This document shows positions 1-8,706 of a stretch of DNA of 45,061 nt, in pieces. The stretch comes from CAYJIX01 sp964370375 (lineage in GTDB: Bacteria; Desulfobacterota; Desulfovibrionia; Desulfovibrionales; Desulfovibrionaceae): contig CAYJIX010000013.1 of NCBI GenBank assembly GCA_964370375.1, forward strand, positions 1 to 45,061, written 5' to 3'. Both the position numbers and the translations under genes were made by a program. The notes beneath the pieces are model-generated. The model saw nothing but the letters and a program-made list of their open reading frames with translations. It did not search any database and was not told the origin of the DNA. Position 1 is the stretch's first letter, and the number at the start of each line of letters is the position of its first letter.

Positions 1-54
1 AACGCCGGCCTGTCACGCCGGAGGCCGAGGGTTCAAGTCCCTTCCGCTCCGCCA
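1..54 (+). tRNA. tRNA-Asp (GTC), 5' part missing
   Basis: The window begins inside this gene. The visible part has the anticodon arm with loop containing GTC, the T arm with the GTTCAAGTC loop, the 3' acceptor strand and an encoded CCA end at 52-54. The anticodon arm closely matches bacterial tRNA-Asp. The D arm and 5' acceptor strand lie upstream of base 1. Confidence 0.93.
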
Positions 55-61
55 TATTTTT

Positions 62-93
62 AGGGCTTACGAGAAATCGTAAGCCCTTTTTTT
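62..93 (+). terminator. Rho-independent terminator of tRNA-Asp
   Basis: An 11-bp perfect stem (62-72 with 77-87, GAAA loop) is followed by a run of T residues to 93. It begins 8 bases after the tRNA CCA end. The core CTTACGA of the stem recurs in the terminator of the next tRNA. Confidence 0.9.
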
Positions 94-492
94 ATGGCCT
101 GTGAGCAAGGTGTTTTTTCTTTCTGCCCCTTTTTTGGAGAGAGCCATCCTTCTTTGGGTGAAGAGAATCCGATTTTTCACGGGTCTTTACTAAAGACAGA
201 GGCACTAAGGCCCGGCATGTGCTTTCCAACGATAAAAATGTTTATTGCCTAAAGAGCCTTCAAACATCAGCAGGCTTCAGCACTTTTTTCTCTAACAGCA
301 AAGCACGCGAACACGGTATCGGCAATTCTCAAAACTCTTAAAGCCATATACTTTCTTTGGGTTTGCACCCGTTTTGAGAGAAAGCCCACTTTTTTGCTTT
401 TCATGCGCCACGACAGGATTTGAATTTTCCCTTTTTCTTGCTTGCACTTACATGTAAAACATACAGAAAAAATCTAAATTTGCAAAAAAAAC
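94..492. other. Intergenic stretch between two tRNA genes, no gene seen
   Basis: About 400 bases without a convincing reading frame. It contains a weak inverted repeat around 351-386 (GGGT/ACCC core) and T-rich tracts. I see no mobile-element remnant and no tRNA fragment repeat that would indicate an attachment site. Confidence 0.5.
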
Positions 493-493
493 C

Positions 494-522
494 TTGACGT
501 CGTAATCTTGGTTGTGTAAATA
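494..522 (+). promoter_or_regulatory. Sigma-70 type promoter of tRNA-Glu
   Basis: TTGACG (494-499) and TAAATA (517-522) are separated by 17 bp. The predicted start is about 30 bases upstream of the tRNA, a usual distance for a tRNA leader. Confidence 0.6.
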
Positions 523-562
523 CATCTTCTGCGCTATCGCTTTTACGCGATGCCGAACCTGC

Positions 563-639
563 GTCCCCATCGTCTAGCTGGCCCAGGACATCGGCCTTTC
601 ACGCCGACGACAGGGGTTCAAATCCCCTTGGGGACGCCA
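563..639 (+). tRNA. tRNA-Glu (TTC)
   Basis: Complete cloverleaf: acceptor strand GTCCCCA (563-569) pairs with TGGGGAC (629-635), discriminator G636, encoded CCA 637-639. The anticodon stem TCGGC/GCCGA (591-595 with 603-607) closes the loop CTTTCAC, giving anticodon TTC at 598-600. The T loop GTTCAAATC is canonical. Confidence 0.97.
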
Positions 640-645
640 AATTTC

Positions 646-676
646 AAGCCCTTACGATACTCGTAAGGGCTTTTTA
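646..676 (+). terminator. Rho-independent terminator of tRNA-Glu
   Basis: A 12-bp stem AAGCCCTTACGA (646-657) with TCGTAAGGGCTT (661-672) is followed by T residues. It starts 7 bases after the tRNA. Confidence 0.88.
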
Positions 677-767
677 CTTTATAGAACAAACCTCACCCCT
701 ACTCCACACATTTTTATATGCTACTGAAGTCCATTCGACTCTTTCAGCCGAGGCCCTCTATCCCCCC

Positions 768-1679
768 CTACCCAAACTCCTCAGGGATGGGCAAGCCGCT
801 GTCAAAAAGAAGCTGTATAAACGCTTGTGATATATGCCCTATCTTTTTTCCTTCCACATAGGATAAAAAGTAATCCACGTACAATTGCATTTCTTTAACA
901 TGCAGCTGGATGATTTTTTCCGCATCCACTTCGTCTTCTACCGCATGTTTTGGCAGAACCGTAATGCCGCAATCGTTCATGATCAATTTTTTGGTGGCTT
1001 CCATGCTGCCAACCGTCATAATCACGGGCTTGCTTTCTGTGCCTGCATGATTTTTTAACCAGGTTGCAATTTTATTTTCCAGCCTTGTTCCGCGTTCTCG
1101 CATGATAAAATTGGCATTGACCAGGTCATTGGCCGTAACAAAATCGTTCTGCGCAAGGTAGAAGTTTTTACCGCACACAACCACAAGGGGTTCTCGGTGT
1201 AAAAAATGGCGACTCAGCTTAGGATGGATAGACGACGAGCCTGCAAAGCCTAGCTCCACATGGCCTTGCAGGATTTTTTCTGCAATATTATGGGAATTGT
1301 CCACTTCAAGATTTACGTGAACATCCGGATATCGTTTATGAAACAAGGCAATAAAGCGCGGTAAAAAGTATATACCCATTATATATGTTGCGCCAATATT
1401 CAGCGTTCCCGTAAGCTTTTTTGAAATATATTGGAATTCATTTTGTATGCTATGGACAAGGTCAAAGAGCTTTTTTGTATACGCATGCAAAACTTCACCT
1501 TCAGGCGTTAAACATATACGCCGTGACGAACGATCAAAAAGCACAACGCCTAGGGAATGTTCAAGGGATTGGACCTGCATGCTAACAGCAGGTTGAGATA
1601 AAAACAAAGCGCGAGCAGCCTCGGTAAAGCTTTTTTTCTCTGCAATTTGGTGAAAGGTTTTAAGGTGCGTAAAGTTCAT
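768..1679 (-). CDS. LysR family transcriptional regulator
   Basis: DNA-binding regulator of 303 residues, the normal LysR length. The N-terminal winged helix-turn-helix is clear (residues about 1-60, with SFTEAARAL and SQPAVSMQVQSLE). A LysR substrate-binding domain follows from about residue 88, opening with GTLNIGATYIMG as in the CysL/CbbR group. The ATG at 1679 is preceded by GGGGATC as ribosome binding site. It is divergent from the large PHP/membrane gene at 2070, with a 390-base gap between them, so that gene is a possible target. The effector cannot be read from the sequence. Confidence 0.93.
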   Translation of the reverse strand: MNFTHLKTFHQIAEKKSFTEAARALFLSQPAVSMQVQSLEHSLGVVLFDRSSRRICLTPEGEVLHAYTKKLFDLVHSIQNEFQYISKKLTGTLNIGATYIMGIYFLPRFIALFHKRYPDVHVNLEVDNSHNIAEKILQGHVELGFAGSSSIHPKLSRHFLHREPLVVVCGKNFYLAQNDFVTANDLVNANFIMRERGTRLENKIATWLKNHAGTESKPVIMTVGSMEATKKLIMNDCGITVLPKHAVEDEVDAEKIIQLHVKEMQLYVDYFLSYVEGKKIGHISQAFIQLLFDSGLPIPEEFG

Positions 1680-2069
1680 CTGATCCCCTTATTCGCATAA
1701 GCTTTAACTCACACGTTAAGGCTGCTTGTTTTTGAAAATCCGCCCCTGCTATGCAATTGGCGTCTGTTTGGTTGGCATAAACTGCCTCTTCCACACCCTC
1801 GTAGCCTGTTAAAAAAGCACGTGTCAAAAAAGCGTGATGCAATCCTTAGTATTCCATTTTTTTACAGGCTGTTCAAAAAGTGCTCTCCCCATACGAGGCT
1901 TCATTTTGGGTAGGCTACTAACATACGGCCTTCAACTCTAATACATATTCCTTATGATTCGTATCACTTTTATTGATTAGTGTTTTCTAGCAATTTTTTT
2001 TATTTGTATATTCTACAGATACAAAGGTTTCATATAGCATAACAACACTTTTTAGTAAAAGTAGACAGC
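1680..2069. other. Divergent intergenic region
   Basis: AT-rich spacer between the divergent LysR gene and the large membrane gene. The imperfect palindrome TGATTCGTATCA at 1955-1966 could be a LysR-type binding site, but this is weak. A minus-strand frame at 1660-1842 overlaps the regulator start and shows no family resemblance, so I do not call it. Confidence 0.4.
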
Positions 2070-5018
2070 ATGTCCTATAATTGCACTTTTGACGCACAAG
2101 ACCATGCCCTAGTTGAGCTCGTGCGCTCTTTTACTAAAGCTCGCACGACAGACGAGTCAGACCCACAATTTGACTCTATCTCTCACCCCCATGGCATTAT
2201 TGAGCTCACATCCAGCCACTCCATGCGCATCGCCCACGCGCTTATTATCCTTTTGAACAGCTTGACTATGGATGACGCGCAAAAAAGGCTCCTTGCCCTG
2301 CGCAGGCTCTATGACGAGGTCATGCAATGTGGGAGTCTCAAGCTTCGCCATAATAGCGGACGCGTTCTGATTGAGCTCATGAAGGATATTATCCGCTGCT
2401 CTGATGAAGAACGCAGTCTACAACTGGCGCATGACTTTCATGCCGCTGCCAGAGGACTTCCTCGTACTGTACGATATTTATTGGACAGGTACAACCTCTT
2501 GGAAATGCCGGAAGAATGGAACCAGCAAGCCTTTGACCACCATGTGCACGACGCGCACACAAAGGGTCGCAAAACACCAACGCATCTTGTTATGGACGCT
2601 TGGATCAAAGGCATCCGCTTTTTGACGGTTCTGTATTACAACAAAATCACAAAAGAAGCTGTGGACGAGCTTTTACAAGCTGCGCGAATCATGGGCATCA
2701 CTGTACGGGTGGGCATAGAATTTCGCGCCGCATACAGGGGGAGCTTTATCCATATTATATGGTCACCATTAGAGCATGAAGACCCTGAACAATTTGCCAT
2801 GCTCATTGACCAGCCAGCGGTGCAGGCACTTTTTGCAGATTATGAAGCTGCAACAGTATGGCGAAGGCAGCATCTTCTTGCCTTGCTCGCAGAATGGAAC
2901 ACTAAACATCGCCATGCCATGGCTATGGCCCATGGTATTGCACCGCCGCCCCCAATTACTGAACAAGAGCTTCTGGCGTTCATAGGGGAGCGAACTCCCA
3001 TATTGTTGCATTTGGCTGAAGGCATCAAACAAAACATCTTGGCGCATGGCTGTGAAGAGGAAAGGCCCATGCTTGCTTCGATAACCGCAGCTGAAATCAT
3101 GCAACGCTGGCTCGGGCATGATGTGAATCCTCATATCATTTTCCCCAAAACTCCGCACGCTTCCATGCCTGAAGTGTTATTGCGTAGCCCGGAAGAGCTT
3201 ATCAAGCAGCTTTCACTGTTACCAACAGCGCAAATCATTTTGCAGCTCACACATTTAACAGAAGCAGATGTGCTGGAATTACTTTGGAGGGCCAAAGGAA
3301 GCATCACACACCTTGAACTGTTCAATGTAAAAGATTGGGCCGACGGGCACCTTGGGCATATTCAAGAAATCAACACCCTACAACGAACCATCAATGACGG
3401 GAGCACGCCTGAATTAAAGCATCTTGTGCAAACGATCATTGCAAAACATACCAATACGGACGAAAATCAATCTGTTCATGATCAAGAACGCAGCGCATGT
3501 TTTTTAGAAATACAGCGCAATATTGTTGCGTTGCAGCGAATGTATTCGCTTTCACGGTTAAAATCACGCTTAGGTACAGATTCATCAAGCCATGCCTACC
3601 GCTCGTATGGCATGGGCCTTGCTTTTATCGAAACATTACCCCCAAAAGCCAAACAAATAGCCAAGCGCAAAGAAAACGGCCGACTTATTTTGCCCATATT
3701 TACAGAGGTTTACAAATTTATACATATACACACCCTGCCTTCTGATCAGCACAATAATGGCCTTTCCTTTACAAAAACACGAAAAGAAACAGGTTGGGCC
3801 CTTGAAAAAAGCACCACAACGGTTAGCGAACAGGGCAACCTTGTGACACTTGGCGGCATTGCAAGCGCAGAACAGCAGGCACTCATTGATAGCGACAGCA
3901 TCTCAAAATGTGGATATGCCAAGAACTTGCAGGACAAAAAAGACGCTAACATGGCTTTTTTGCATAGAAAATTTGCCTATCTCAACAGCAATGTCGTAAA
4001 CACGCTAAAAATCATAGCAGGCTTTTTGCCCGCGCAATTGGCCTTCATGTACACGGACGCCTGGTGGTTTCTTGTCTATTTTGGGGCGCTTATATGGTTT
4101 TTTATTACCGGTGCGCGCAATATCGTTCAAGCAACGTTAAGTGCAGGTGGCGTTCGTAAACGCCTGCTTATTTCATGGAAACGCTGTGTGGATTGGGGGC
4201 GGGTTTCCGATTCGCTATTGTATACCGGATTTTCAGTACTGTTGCTGGAAGTTATTGTGCGTGTATGGCTTATCGAAAAAACCCTGAACCTCAATGTAGC
4301 CAATAGTGCGCTTCTCATCTATTTTATTATGGCAGCCGTGAATGGCTGTTATATTGCCTCACATAATATTTTTCGTGGATTCCCTCGCCAAGCTGTTGTG
4401 GGGAACCTTTTTAGAAGTATTTTGGCTGTTCCTGTGGCTTTTGTTTTTGGCGAAATCCTGCTTATGGTGTCAACATTGAGCGGCACTGCAAATCCCGAGC
4501 TTATTGTACAAACATGTGCTGCCATCACCTCAAAATGTGCTTCTGATACGGTGGCAGCCGTTATTGAAGGCTTTGCTGATAAAAACAAGTACATCTCCTT
4601 ACGGCGCTGGGATTATACAACAAAATTTGCGCAAATATATCAGAATTTTTCGCGGCAAGAACTGCTTTTTGCCAAGAAAAACATTTTGGATTACAGCGAT
4701 ACTCCTGAAAAATTGTGGGAGATGCTGCTGGCAAAAAATCCACATGTGGCCCATGAAGCTGTTATCAATATGCTGGATATGCTCTATTTTTGGCATTATT
4801 TACCACGCGCTCGCCAGGTTCTGCGTGAACAATTACGCCACATGCCGTCAACTGAAAAACGTATCATTTGCTCCATGCACAACTTCCTAACGTTGGAAAG
4901 GGAAATATGCTCCCTGATTTTGCAAGGGGCGTTTGGAAAAAAATATACGCCTATCTTGTCATTTTACCTGCGCACCAAGGACAATTACCTTCACGAAATT
5001 CAAAAAATTGCGCGTTAG
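2070..5018 (+). CDS. Large protein with PHP-like N-terminal region and C-terminal membrane region
   Basis: Protein of 982 residues. Around residues 154-220 the pattern resembles a PHP metal-dependent phosphoesterase: a DHHVH motif (DxHxH type), then a segment reading like the conserved PHP strand-helix-strand, ending in GIEF. The Asp-His normally found after the second strand is replaced by YY, so the site may be altered. Further PHP-like stretches (HLELFNVKDW) lie near residue 420. From about residue 650 to 800 there are four or five hydrophobic helices (for example WWFLVYFGALIWFFITGA). The last 150 residues are soluble and helical. PHP proteins hydrolyse phosphoesters; no substrate can be inferred here. 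The combination suggests a membrane-tethered hydrolase. The gene stands alone, divergent from lysR. The PHP assignment is inference from motifs. Confidence 0.6.
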   Translation: MSYNCTFDAQDHALVELVRSFTKARTTDESDPQFDSISHPHGIIELTSSHSMRIAHALIILLNSLTMDDAQKRLLALRRLYDEVMQCGSLKLRHNSGRVLIELMKDIIRCSDEERSLQLAHDFHAAARGLPRTVRYLLDRYNLLEMPEEWNQQAFDHHVHDAHTKGRKTPTHLVMDAWIKGIRFLTVLYYNKITKEAVDELLQAARIMGITVRVGIEFRAAYRGSFIHIIWSPLEHEDPEQFAMLIDQPAVQALFADYEAATVWRRQHLLALLAEWNTKHRHAMAMAHGIAPPPPITEQELLAFIGERTPILLHLAEGIKQNILAHGCEEERPMLASITAAEIMQRWLGHDVNPHIIFPKTPHASMPEVLLRSPEELIKQLSLLPTAQIILQLTHLTEADVLELLWRAKGSITHLELFNVKDWADGHLGHIQEINTLQRTINDGSTPELKHLVQTIIAKHTNTDENQSVHDQERSACFLEIQRNIVALQRMYSLSRLKSRLGTDSSSHAYRSYGMGLAFIETLPPKAKQIAKRKENGRLILPIFTEVYKFIHIHTLPSDQHNNGLSFTKTRKETGWALEKSTTTVSEQGNLVTLGGIASAEQQALIDSDSISKCGYAKNLQDKKDANMAFLHRKFAYLNSNVVNTLKIIAGFLPAQLAFMYTDAWWFLVYFGALIWFFITGARNIVQATLSAGGVRKRLLISWKRCVDWGRVSDSLLYTGFSVLLLEVIVRVWLIEKTLNLNVANSALLIYFIMAAVNGCYIASHNIFRGFPRQAVVGNLFRSILAVPVAFVFGEILLMVSTLSGTANPELIVQTCAAITSKCASDTVAAVIEGFADKNKYISLRRWDYTTKFAQIYQNFSRQELLFAKKNILDYSDTPEKLWEMLLAKNPHVAHEAVINMLDMLYFWHYLPRARQVLREQLRHMPSTEKRIICSMHNFLTLEREICSLILQGAFGKKYTPILSFYLRTKDNYLHEIQKIAR

Positions 5019-5416
5019 CAAGCATAGTTAGAGCTTTCACCGTTCCTATAAGTGGTTGCATCAACACCTATAGCAACGTGTCTTTGCCAATGCCCCTTGT
5101 TTGTGGGTGATTGCACTTTTCCCTCTGCTCCTGCCTTATGGACAGGCGTACATTTAAAGTTGTTGACGTACAAGCACTCAAATTTTTTGCTTAAACTACG
5201 TCACATAGCCGTTTCTTATCCTCACAGAAAGCACATATTATGAAGCGGTTACGTATTAAACAAAAAAGTTTCCCTCTTTTTACATCACTAAGCATAAAAA
5301 TACGTTATCAAAGTCATATCCAATACTGATTTTTCATTATCCTGTAAAAGGACTATACCTATATTGTCAGAGCATACCATTACAAACAACACGTTTTCTA
5401 CAAGGAGAGAGAGGCA
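5019..5416. other. Intergenic region, no gene seen
   Basis: About 400 bases between the PHP/membrane gene and the CYTH gene. Short open frames here extend in from the neighbouring gene and lack ribosome binding sites. No strong terminator or clear promoter was found. Confidence 0.4.
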
Positions 5417-5884
5417 ATGGCAAAAGAAATCGAAAGAAAGTTTCTATTAGTTGGGGATGAGTGGAAGGCTTTAGCCAAGGGAACGCATTATCGCCAAGGC
5501 TACCTTAATAGTGCTAAGGAACGCACCGTGCGCATTCGCACCATTGACGACAAAGCCTTTTTGACCATTAAGGGTATTACGGTTGGCGCAACGCGCGTGG
5601 AGTACGAATATGAAATTCCGCATAGCGATTGCAATTTCCTTCTTGATGAGCTGGCAGAAAAGCCCATAGTAGAAAAAAACCGTTACAAAATTGATTTTGG
5701 CGGACTTGTTTGGGAAGTGGATGAATTTTTAGGCGTCAATGCCGGCCTTGTTGTGGCAGAAGTTGAGCTGACAAGTGAAGACCAAGCCTTTGAAAAGCCT
5801 TCATGGGTTGGAGAAGAAGTCACCGGAGACCCCAAATATTACAACTCCAACTTGGTAAAAAATCCGTATACCACTTGGAAATAA
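5417..5884 (+). CDS. CYTH domain protein (triphosphate tunnel metalloenzyme)
   Basis: 155-residue CYTH protein, about the length of the single-domain bacterial family. It opens with the signature EIERKFL (ExExK), whose acidic and Lys residues line the tunnel. Further strands carry the expected charged pattern: YRQGYLN, RTVRIRT, FLTIKG, RVEYEYEIP, KNRYKID, WEVDEF, LVVAEVEL. Family members hydrolyse inorganic triphosphate or related phosphoanhydrides with a divalent metal, and some class IV adenylate cyclases share the fold; the short form favours a triphosphatase. The start follows an AAGGAGAGAGAG ribosome binding site. It is followed 63 bases later by a second, diverged CYTH-like gene. Confidence 0.92.
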   Translation: MAKEIERKFLLVGDEWKALAKGTHYRQGYLNSAKERTVRIRTIDDKAFLTIKGITVGATRVEYEYEIPHSDCNFLLDELAEKPIVEKNRYKIDFGGLVWEVDEFLGVNAGLVVAEVELTSEDQAFEKPSWVGEEVTGDPKYYNSNLVKNPYTTWK

Positions 5885-5947
5885 CGTGCCATGCCCTGTG
5901 CACAAAAATAAAATTCATCATCTTTTATACCTATTACGAGGTCTACC

Positions 5948-6586
5948 ATGTCCGGAGTATTTGATAAAAACCAGGCTACATCTGCAGCTGATGCAGCAAA
6001 AATCTTTCCCCGTGCCGAATTTCGCGTTTTTGGTAAGGACATCATCTCTATTGTTTCAGAAAAAATGTGGGCGTGTAAGGCTGTGCTTCATGCTGCACGT
6101 ACAATGCCTGCTGAGACCTATTTTCTTTCCGCAAACACCAACGAAGCCAATGTCAAAGTTCGCGACGGCCTGCTTGATATCAAAGTAAAAAGCGGCGAAA
6201 CACCTGATGGTTATGAAATCTTTCAGCCCAGCGGAAAGTTTCAATTCCCTGTGAAGCGTGAGGATTTGGCGATTATCATCTCTCACCTAAAAGTACAAAT
6301 GGAGCTAAGCCAAGACTCCTATACCATTGATGAATTTATCGCGATGGTCAAAGCCCATCCTGAAACAACAGCCGTAACAGTAGAAAAAATGCGTTACGGC
6401 TTTATGGTTGATGGCATCATTTGCGAATATGCCAAGGTATGGTTCAACGGTGCCATGGTTGAATCTGCCTGTTGTGAAAGTGAAAACTATGACGGCATGA
6501 AAGCCGCCATTGAAAAACTTGGCATCACAGACATGGCAAATACCAACTATCTGCGTGCTGCCAAACGTACCGTGGGCATGTGCTAA
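5948..6586 (+). CDS. Diverged CYTH-like protein
   Basis: 212-residue protein with no immediately recognised family name. Its strand pattern resembles the CYTH superfamily: EANVKVRDGLLDIKVK, then DGYEIF, then VEKMRYGF, then EYAKVWFNGAMVES and finally NTNYLRAAKR, which recalls the C-terminal part of larger CYTH proteins. The N-terminal ExExK signature is replaced by RAEFRVF, so catalysis may differ or be lost. The start is preceded by GAGG. It sits between a bona fide CYTH gene and an anion transporter, all on the same strand, so the three may share a transcript. The CYTH link is my inference. Confidence 0.6.
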   Translation: MSGVFDKNQATSAADAAKIFPRAEFRVFGKDIISIVSEKMWACKAVLHAARTMPAETYFLSANTNEANVKVRDGLLDIKVKSGETPDGYEIFQPSGKFQFPVKREDLAIIISHLKVQMELSQDSYTIDEFIAMVKAHPETTAVTVEKMRYGFMVDGIICEYAKVWFNGAMVESACCESENYDGMKAAIEKLGITDMANTNYLRAAKRTVGMC

Positions 6587-6646
6587 CAACAGCTATTGCT
6601 CGCTTGCCTATACTGGGCGAAAAACATCATGCCCGAGGGGGAAAAT

Positions 6647-8206
6647 ATGTCTGAACAAGCAGTAAAATTTGACCCGTTAGATATGCGGAATTATGAGCTA
6701 AAAAACCTACCCGTACTTCCTGTTGGCCCATGGATGATGCGCTTTAGGCACATTGGTGTGCCTGCTAGCATCCTAGTCTTTTTATTTTTCCATTTTCAAT
6801 GGTGTGGGACTATTGGCCTTTTTGAAACGCAAACAAAAGTAGCCCCTGCCCACTGTTATTCCGCGCTGGCTATTTTTCTTTCTTCGTTAATTTTGTGGCT
6901 TTCTGAAGCTATTCCCAACTACATAACCTCGTTTTTGATTATTGCGGCTGCCGTCTTTACGGGTATTATGAAGCTGCGCCCTGCCTATGCCATGCTGGGC
7001 GAACCTGTAATGGTGTTAAACATTGCCAGCTTTATTATGGCCAGCGGGCTTGTTGCAACAGGCCTTGCAAAGCGAATTTCGTTCTACCTTGTGCTGAGTA
7101 TGGGGAAAAGTGTTTCCTATATGCTTATAGCCTTTATCGCGCTCAACCTGATTTTAGGCGCGTTCATCAGTGCCACATCGGCAAAAACAGCCTTGTTGCT
7201 TCCGCTTTTCATGGTTATTGCAGCCATTTATGGGGCAACGGGCGGTGAAAATCGTAACAACGTCGGACGAAACCTTGTTTTGCAAAACCTTCTTGCCAAC
7301 AACGTTTCTTCTTCAGCATTTATGACAGGATCTGCTGCAAACCTTGTGGCTGTTTCTATGCTCGTTGAATCCGGTAATCCCATTTATTATGAGGATTGGC
7401 TACTTGCACTGTTCCCCTTGGCGGTTATTCAATGCGCCATAGCTTGGTGGACAGGCACACGCCTTATCTTCCCCATTAGTAAAGAAGATGCAAAGCCAAA
7501 AATCTCTGGCGGCATGGACTTTATTCGAACCGAATATGATAAGCTTGGTCCCATCACCAATAAAGAAATCCGTGCAGGCGGTATCTTTATCGTGGTACTG
7601 CTCCTTTGGGCAACAGGGCGCCTGCATGGTGTCAGCACGCACCTTATCGCGCTTTGCGGTGCGATTGCTATTTTGCTTCCCTCGTTCTCTGGCCTGCCAC
7701 GCCTTGGCGTTATATCCTGGAACGATACAGATATCCCCTGGCACATGCTCATGTTTAGCTGGGGCGCTTATGTGCTTGGTAAAGTCCTTGGCCTTACCGA
7801 CATTTTGGGAATTTGGATCCGCCACATCTTTGACATATGGGCCATTGACAGCATGCCAAAAGCGGTAGTGTTTTTTGGCATGGCAGCGCTTTTTGGACTT
7901 ACCACACTGGTTAGCCAAAGCAAAACAGCGCGAACCATCATCATGTTCCCCATTCTTATCAGCATTGCGCAACGCATGAATTGGGACGTCATTGGTTTTT
8001 GTTTGCCCATGGCATTTTTAATCAACCAAGTGTACGTTTTGTACTTTAACTCCAAACCTGCAAACATCAGCTACCTAACAAACCACTATTCAAGCTGGGA
8101 GTCTTTCAAGTTTGGTATGATTCAGTTGATTATTATTCTTGGACTGCTCATGCTGTGGGCACAGTATGTGATGCCGCTCATGGGCTTTGCAAGCCAGCTT
8201 TGGTAA
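6647..8206 (+). CDS. DASS/SLC13 family anion transporter
   Basis: 519-residue inner-membrane protein with about 11-12 hydrophobic segments. It belongs to the divalent anion:sodium symporter type (dicarboxylates, sulfate or related organic anions). Typical features are the two re-entrant regions, with SATSAKTALLLPLF near the first half and SQSKTARTIIMFPILI near the second, and the closing NSKPANISYLT region. I chose the ATG at 6647, with GAGGGGG six bases upstream, over a longer TTG-initiated reading from 6596. The stop is followed by a strong terminator at 8247. The substrate cannot be told from sequence alone; the neighbouring CYTH proteins give no obvious clue. Confidence 0.88.
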   Translation: MSEQAVKFDPLDMRNYELKNLPVLPVGPWMMRFRHIGVPASILVFLFFHFQWCGTIGLFETQTKVAPAHCYSALAIFLSSLILWLSEAIPNYITSFLIIAAAVFTGIMKLRPAYAMLGEPVMVLNIASFIMASGLVATGLAKRISFYLVLSMGKSVSYMLIAFIALNLILGAFISATSAKTALLLPLFMVIAAIYGATGGENRNNVGRNLVLQNLLANNVSSSAFMTGSAANLVAVSMLVESGNPIYYEDWLLALFPLAVIQCAIAWWTGTRLIFPISKEDAKPKISGGMDFIRTEYDKLGPITNKEIRAGGIFIVVLLLWATGRLHGVSTHLIALCGAIAILLPSFSGLPRLGVISWNDTDIPWHMLMFSWGAYVLGKVLGLTDILGIWIRHIFDIWAIDSMPKAVVFFGMAALFGLTTLVSQSKTARTIIMFPILISIAQRMNWDVIGFCLPMAFLINQVYVLYFNSKPANISYLTNHYSSWESFKFGMIQLIIILGLLMLWAQYVMPLMGFASQLW

Positions 8207-8246
8207 ACCTCCCCCAACCGGCAGGCTAGGCATGTTCTAGCCAGGT

Positions 8247-8283
8247 AGCTCCCTATGATTGGCCATAGGGAGCTGCTTTTTTT
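8247..8283 (+). terminator. Terminator of the DASS transporter gene
   Basis: An 11-bp perfect stem AGCTCCCTATG (8247-8257) with CATAGGGAGCT (8264-8274) is followed by GC and a run of eight T. Confidence 0.9.
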
Positions 8284-8292
8284 GTGAAGCAT

Positions 8293-8332
8293 AAAAAAAG
8301 CCCTCCTCACCTTTATGTGAAGAGGGCTTTTG
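8293..8332 (-). terminator. Terminator, mainly for the glycosyltransferase operon
   Basis: The inverted repeat AAAAGCCCTC...GAGGGCTTTT (about 8297-8331) has a longer T-run when read on the minus strand, so it best serves the glycosyltransferase transcript arriving from the right. It could also back up the plus-strand terminator beside it. Confidence 0.7.
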
Positions 8333-8706
8333 CATAGTGTATCAATGTCTTTTTGCCAGTATGTCTTTATGCTTAGCCTTTCGCGCACCCATGAAAGGCA
8401 GGCGATTCAAAAACATGTTTTGTACAGTTTTGACAAATTGAAGGTTGGTAACAAAAAGGCATGGACGCTCTGCTGTCCATTTGCGTAATTACTCGTTCCT
8501 CGCAAACGCAAACGGCACGTTGTGCCCTTTAGGGTATACCTTTCACATCCAAGCTTTTCTTTGGCACAATCTGGTTGATGACCTTGTGTGTTGGCATCGA
8601 CTTTGCCCGAACGAAAATTTTTGCCAGCGAAAAGGGAGGAAGGATAAAAAACACAAAGGCAGAAGAAAGAAAGTTTCCTTTCTTACAGGCTATGGTGTCA
8701 ACACGG

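Larger units (their letters stand above)
8207..8706. other. Intergenic region between convergent genes
   Basis: About 500 bases between the convergent transporter and glycosyltransferase genes. The first part holds two terminator hairpins (separate entries). The rest, 8332-8706, has open frames on both strands that lack family features or ribosome binding sites; I see no gene there. Confidence 0.5.

Noticed and set aside
351..386. Inverted repeat between the two tRNA genes
   Set aside because: Short GGGT/ACCC core with poor outer pairing and no adjacent gene; not distinguishable from chance.
1660..1842. Minus-strand 60-codon frame upstream of lysR
   Set aside because: Overlaps the regulator start, has no family resemblance or start signal.
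2070..5018. Site-specific recombinase (Gcr-type) identity for the large membrane gene
   Set aside because: Size and membrane helices prompted the idea, but the conserved central motifs I associate with that family are not visible, while PHP-like motifs are.
7400..7972. 190-codon minus-strand frame inside the DASS transporter gene
   Set aside because: A shadow of the transporter gene: rich in Lys, His, Cys, no family match, no ribosome binding site.
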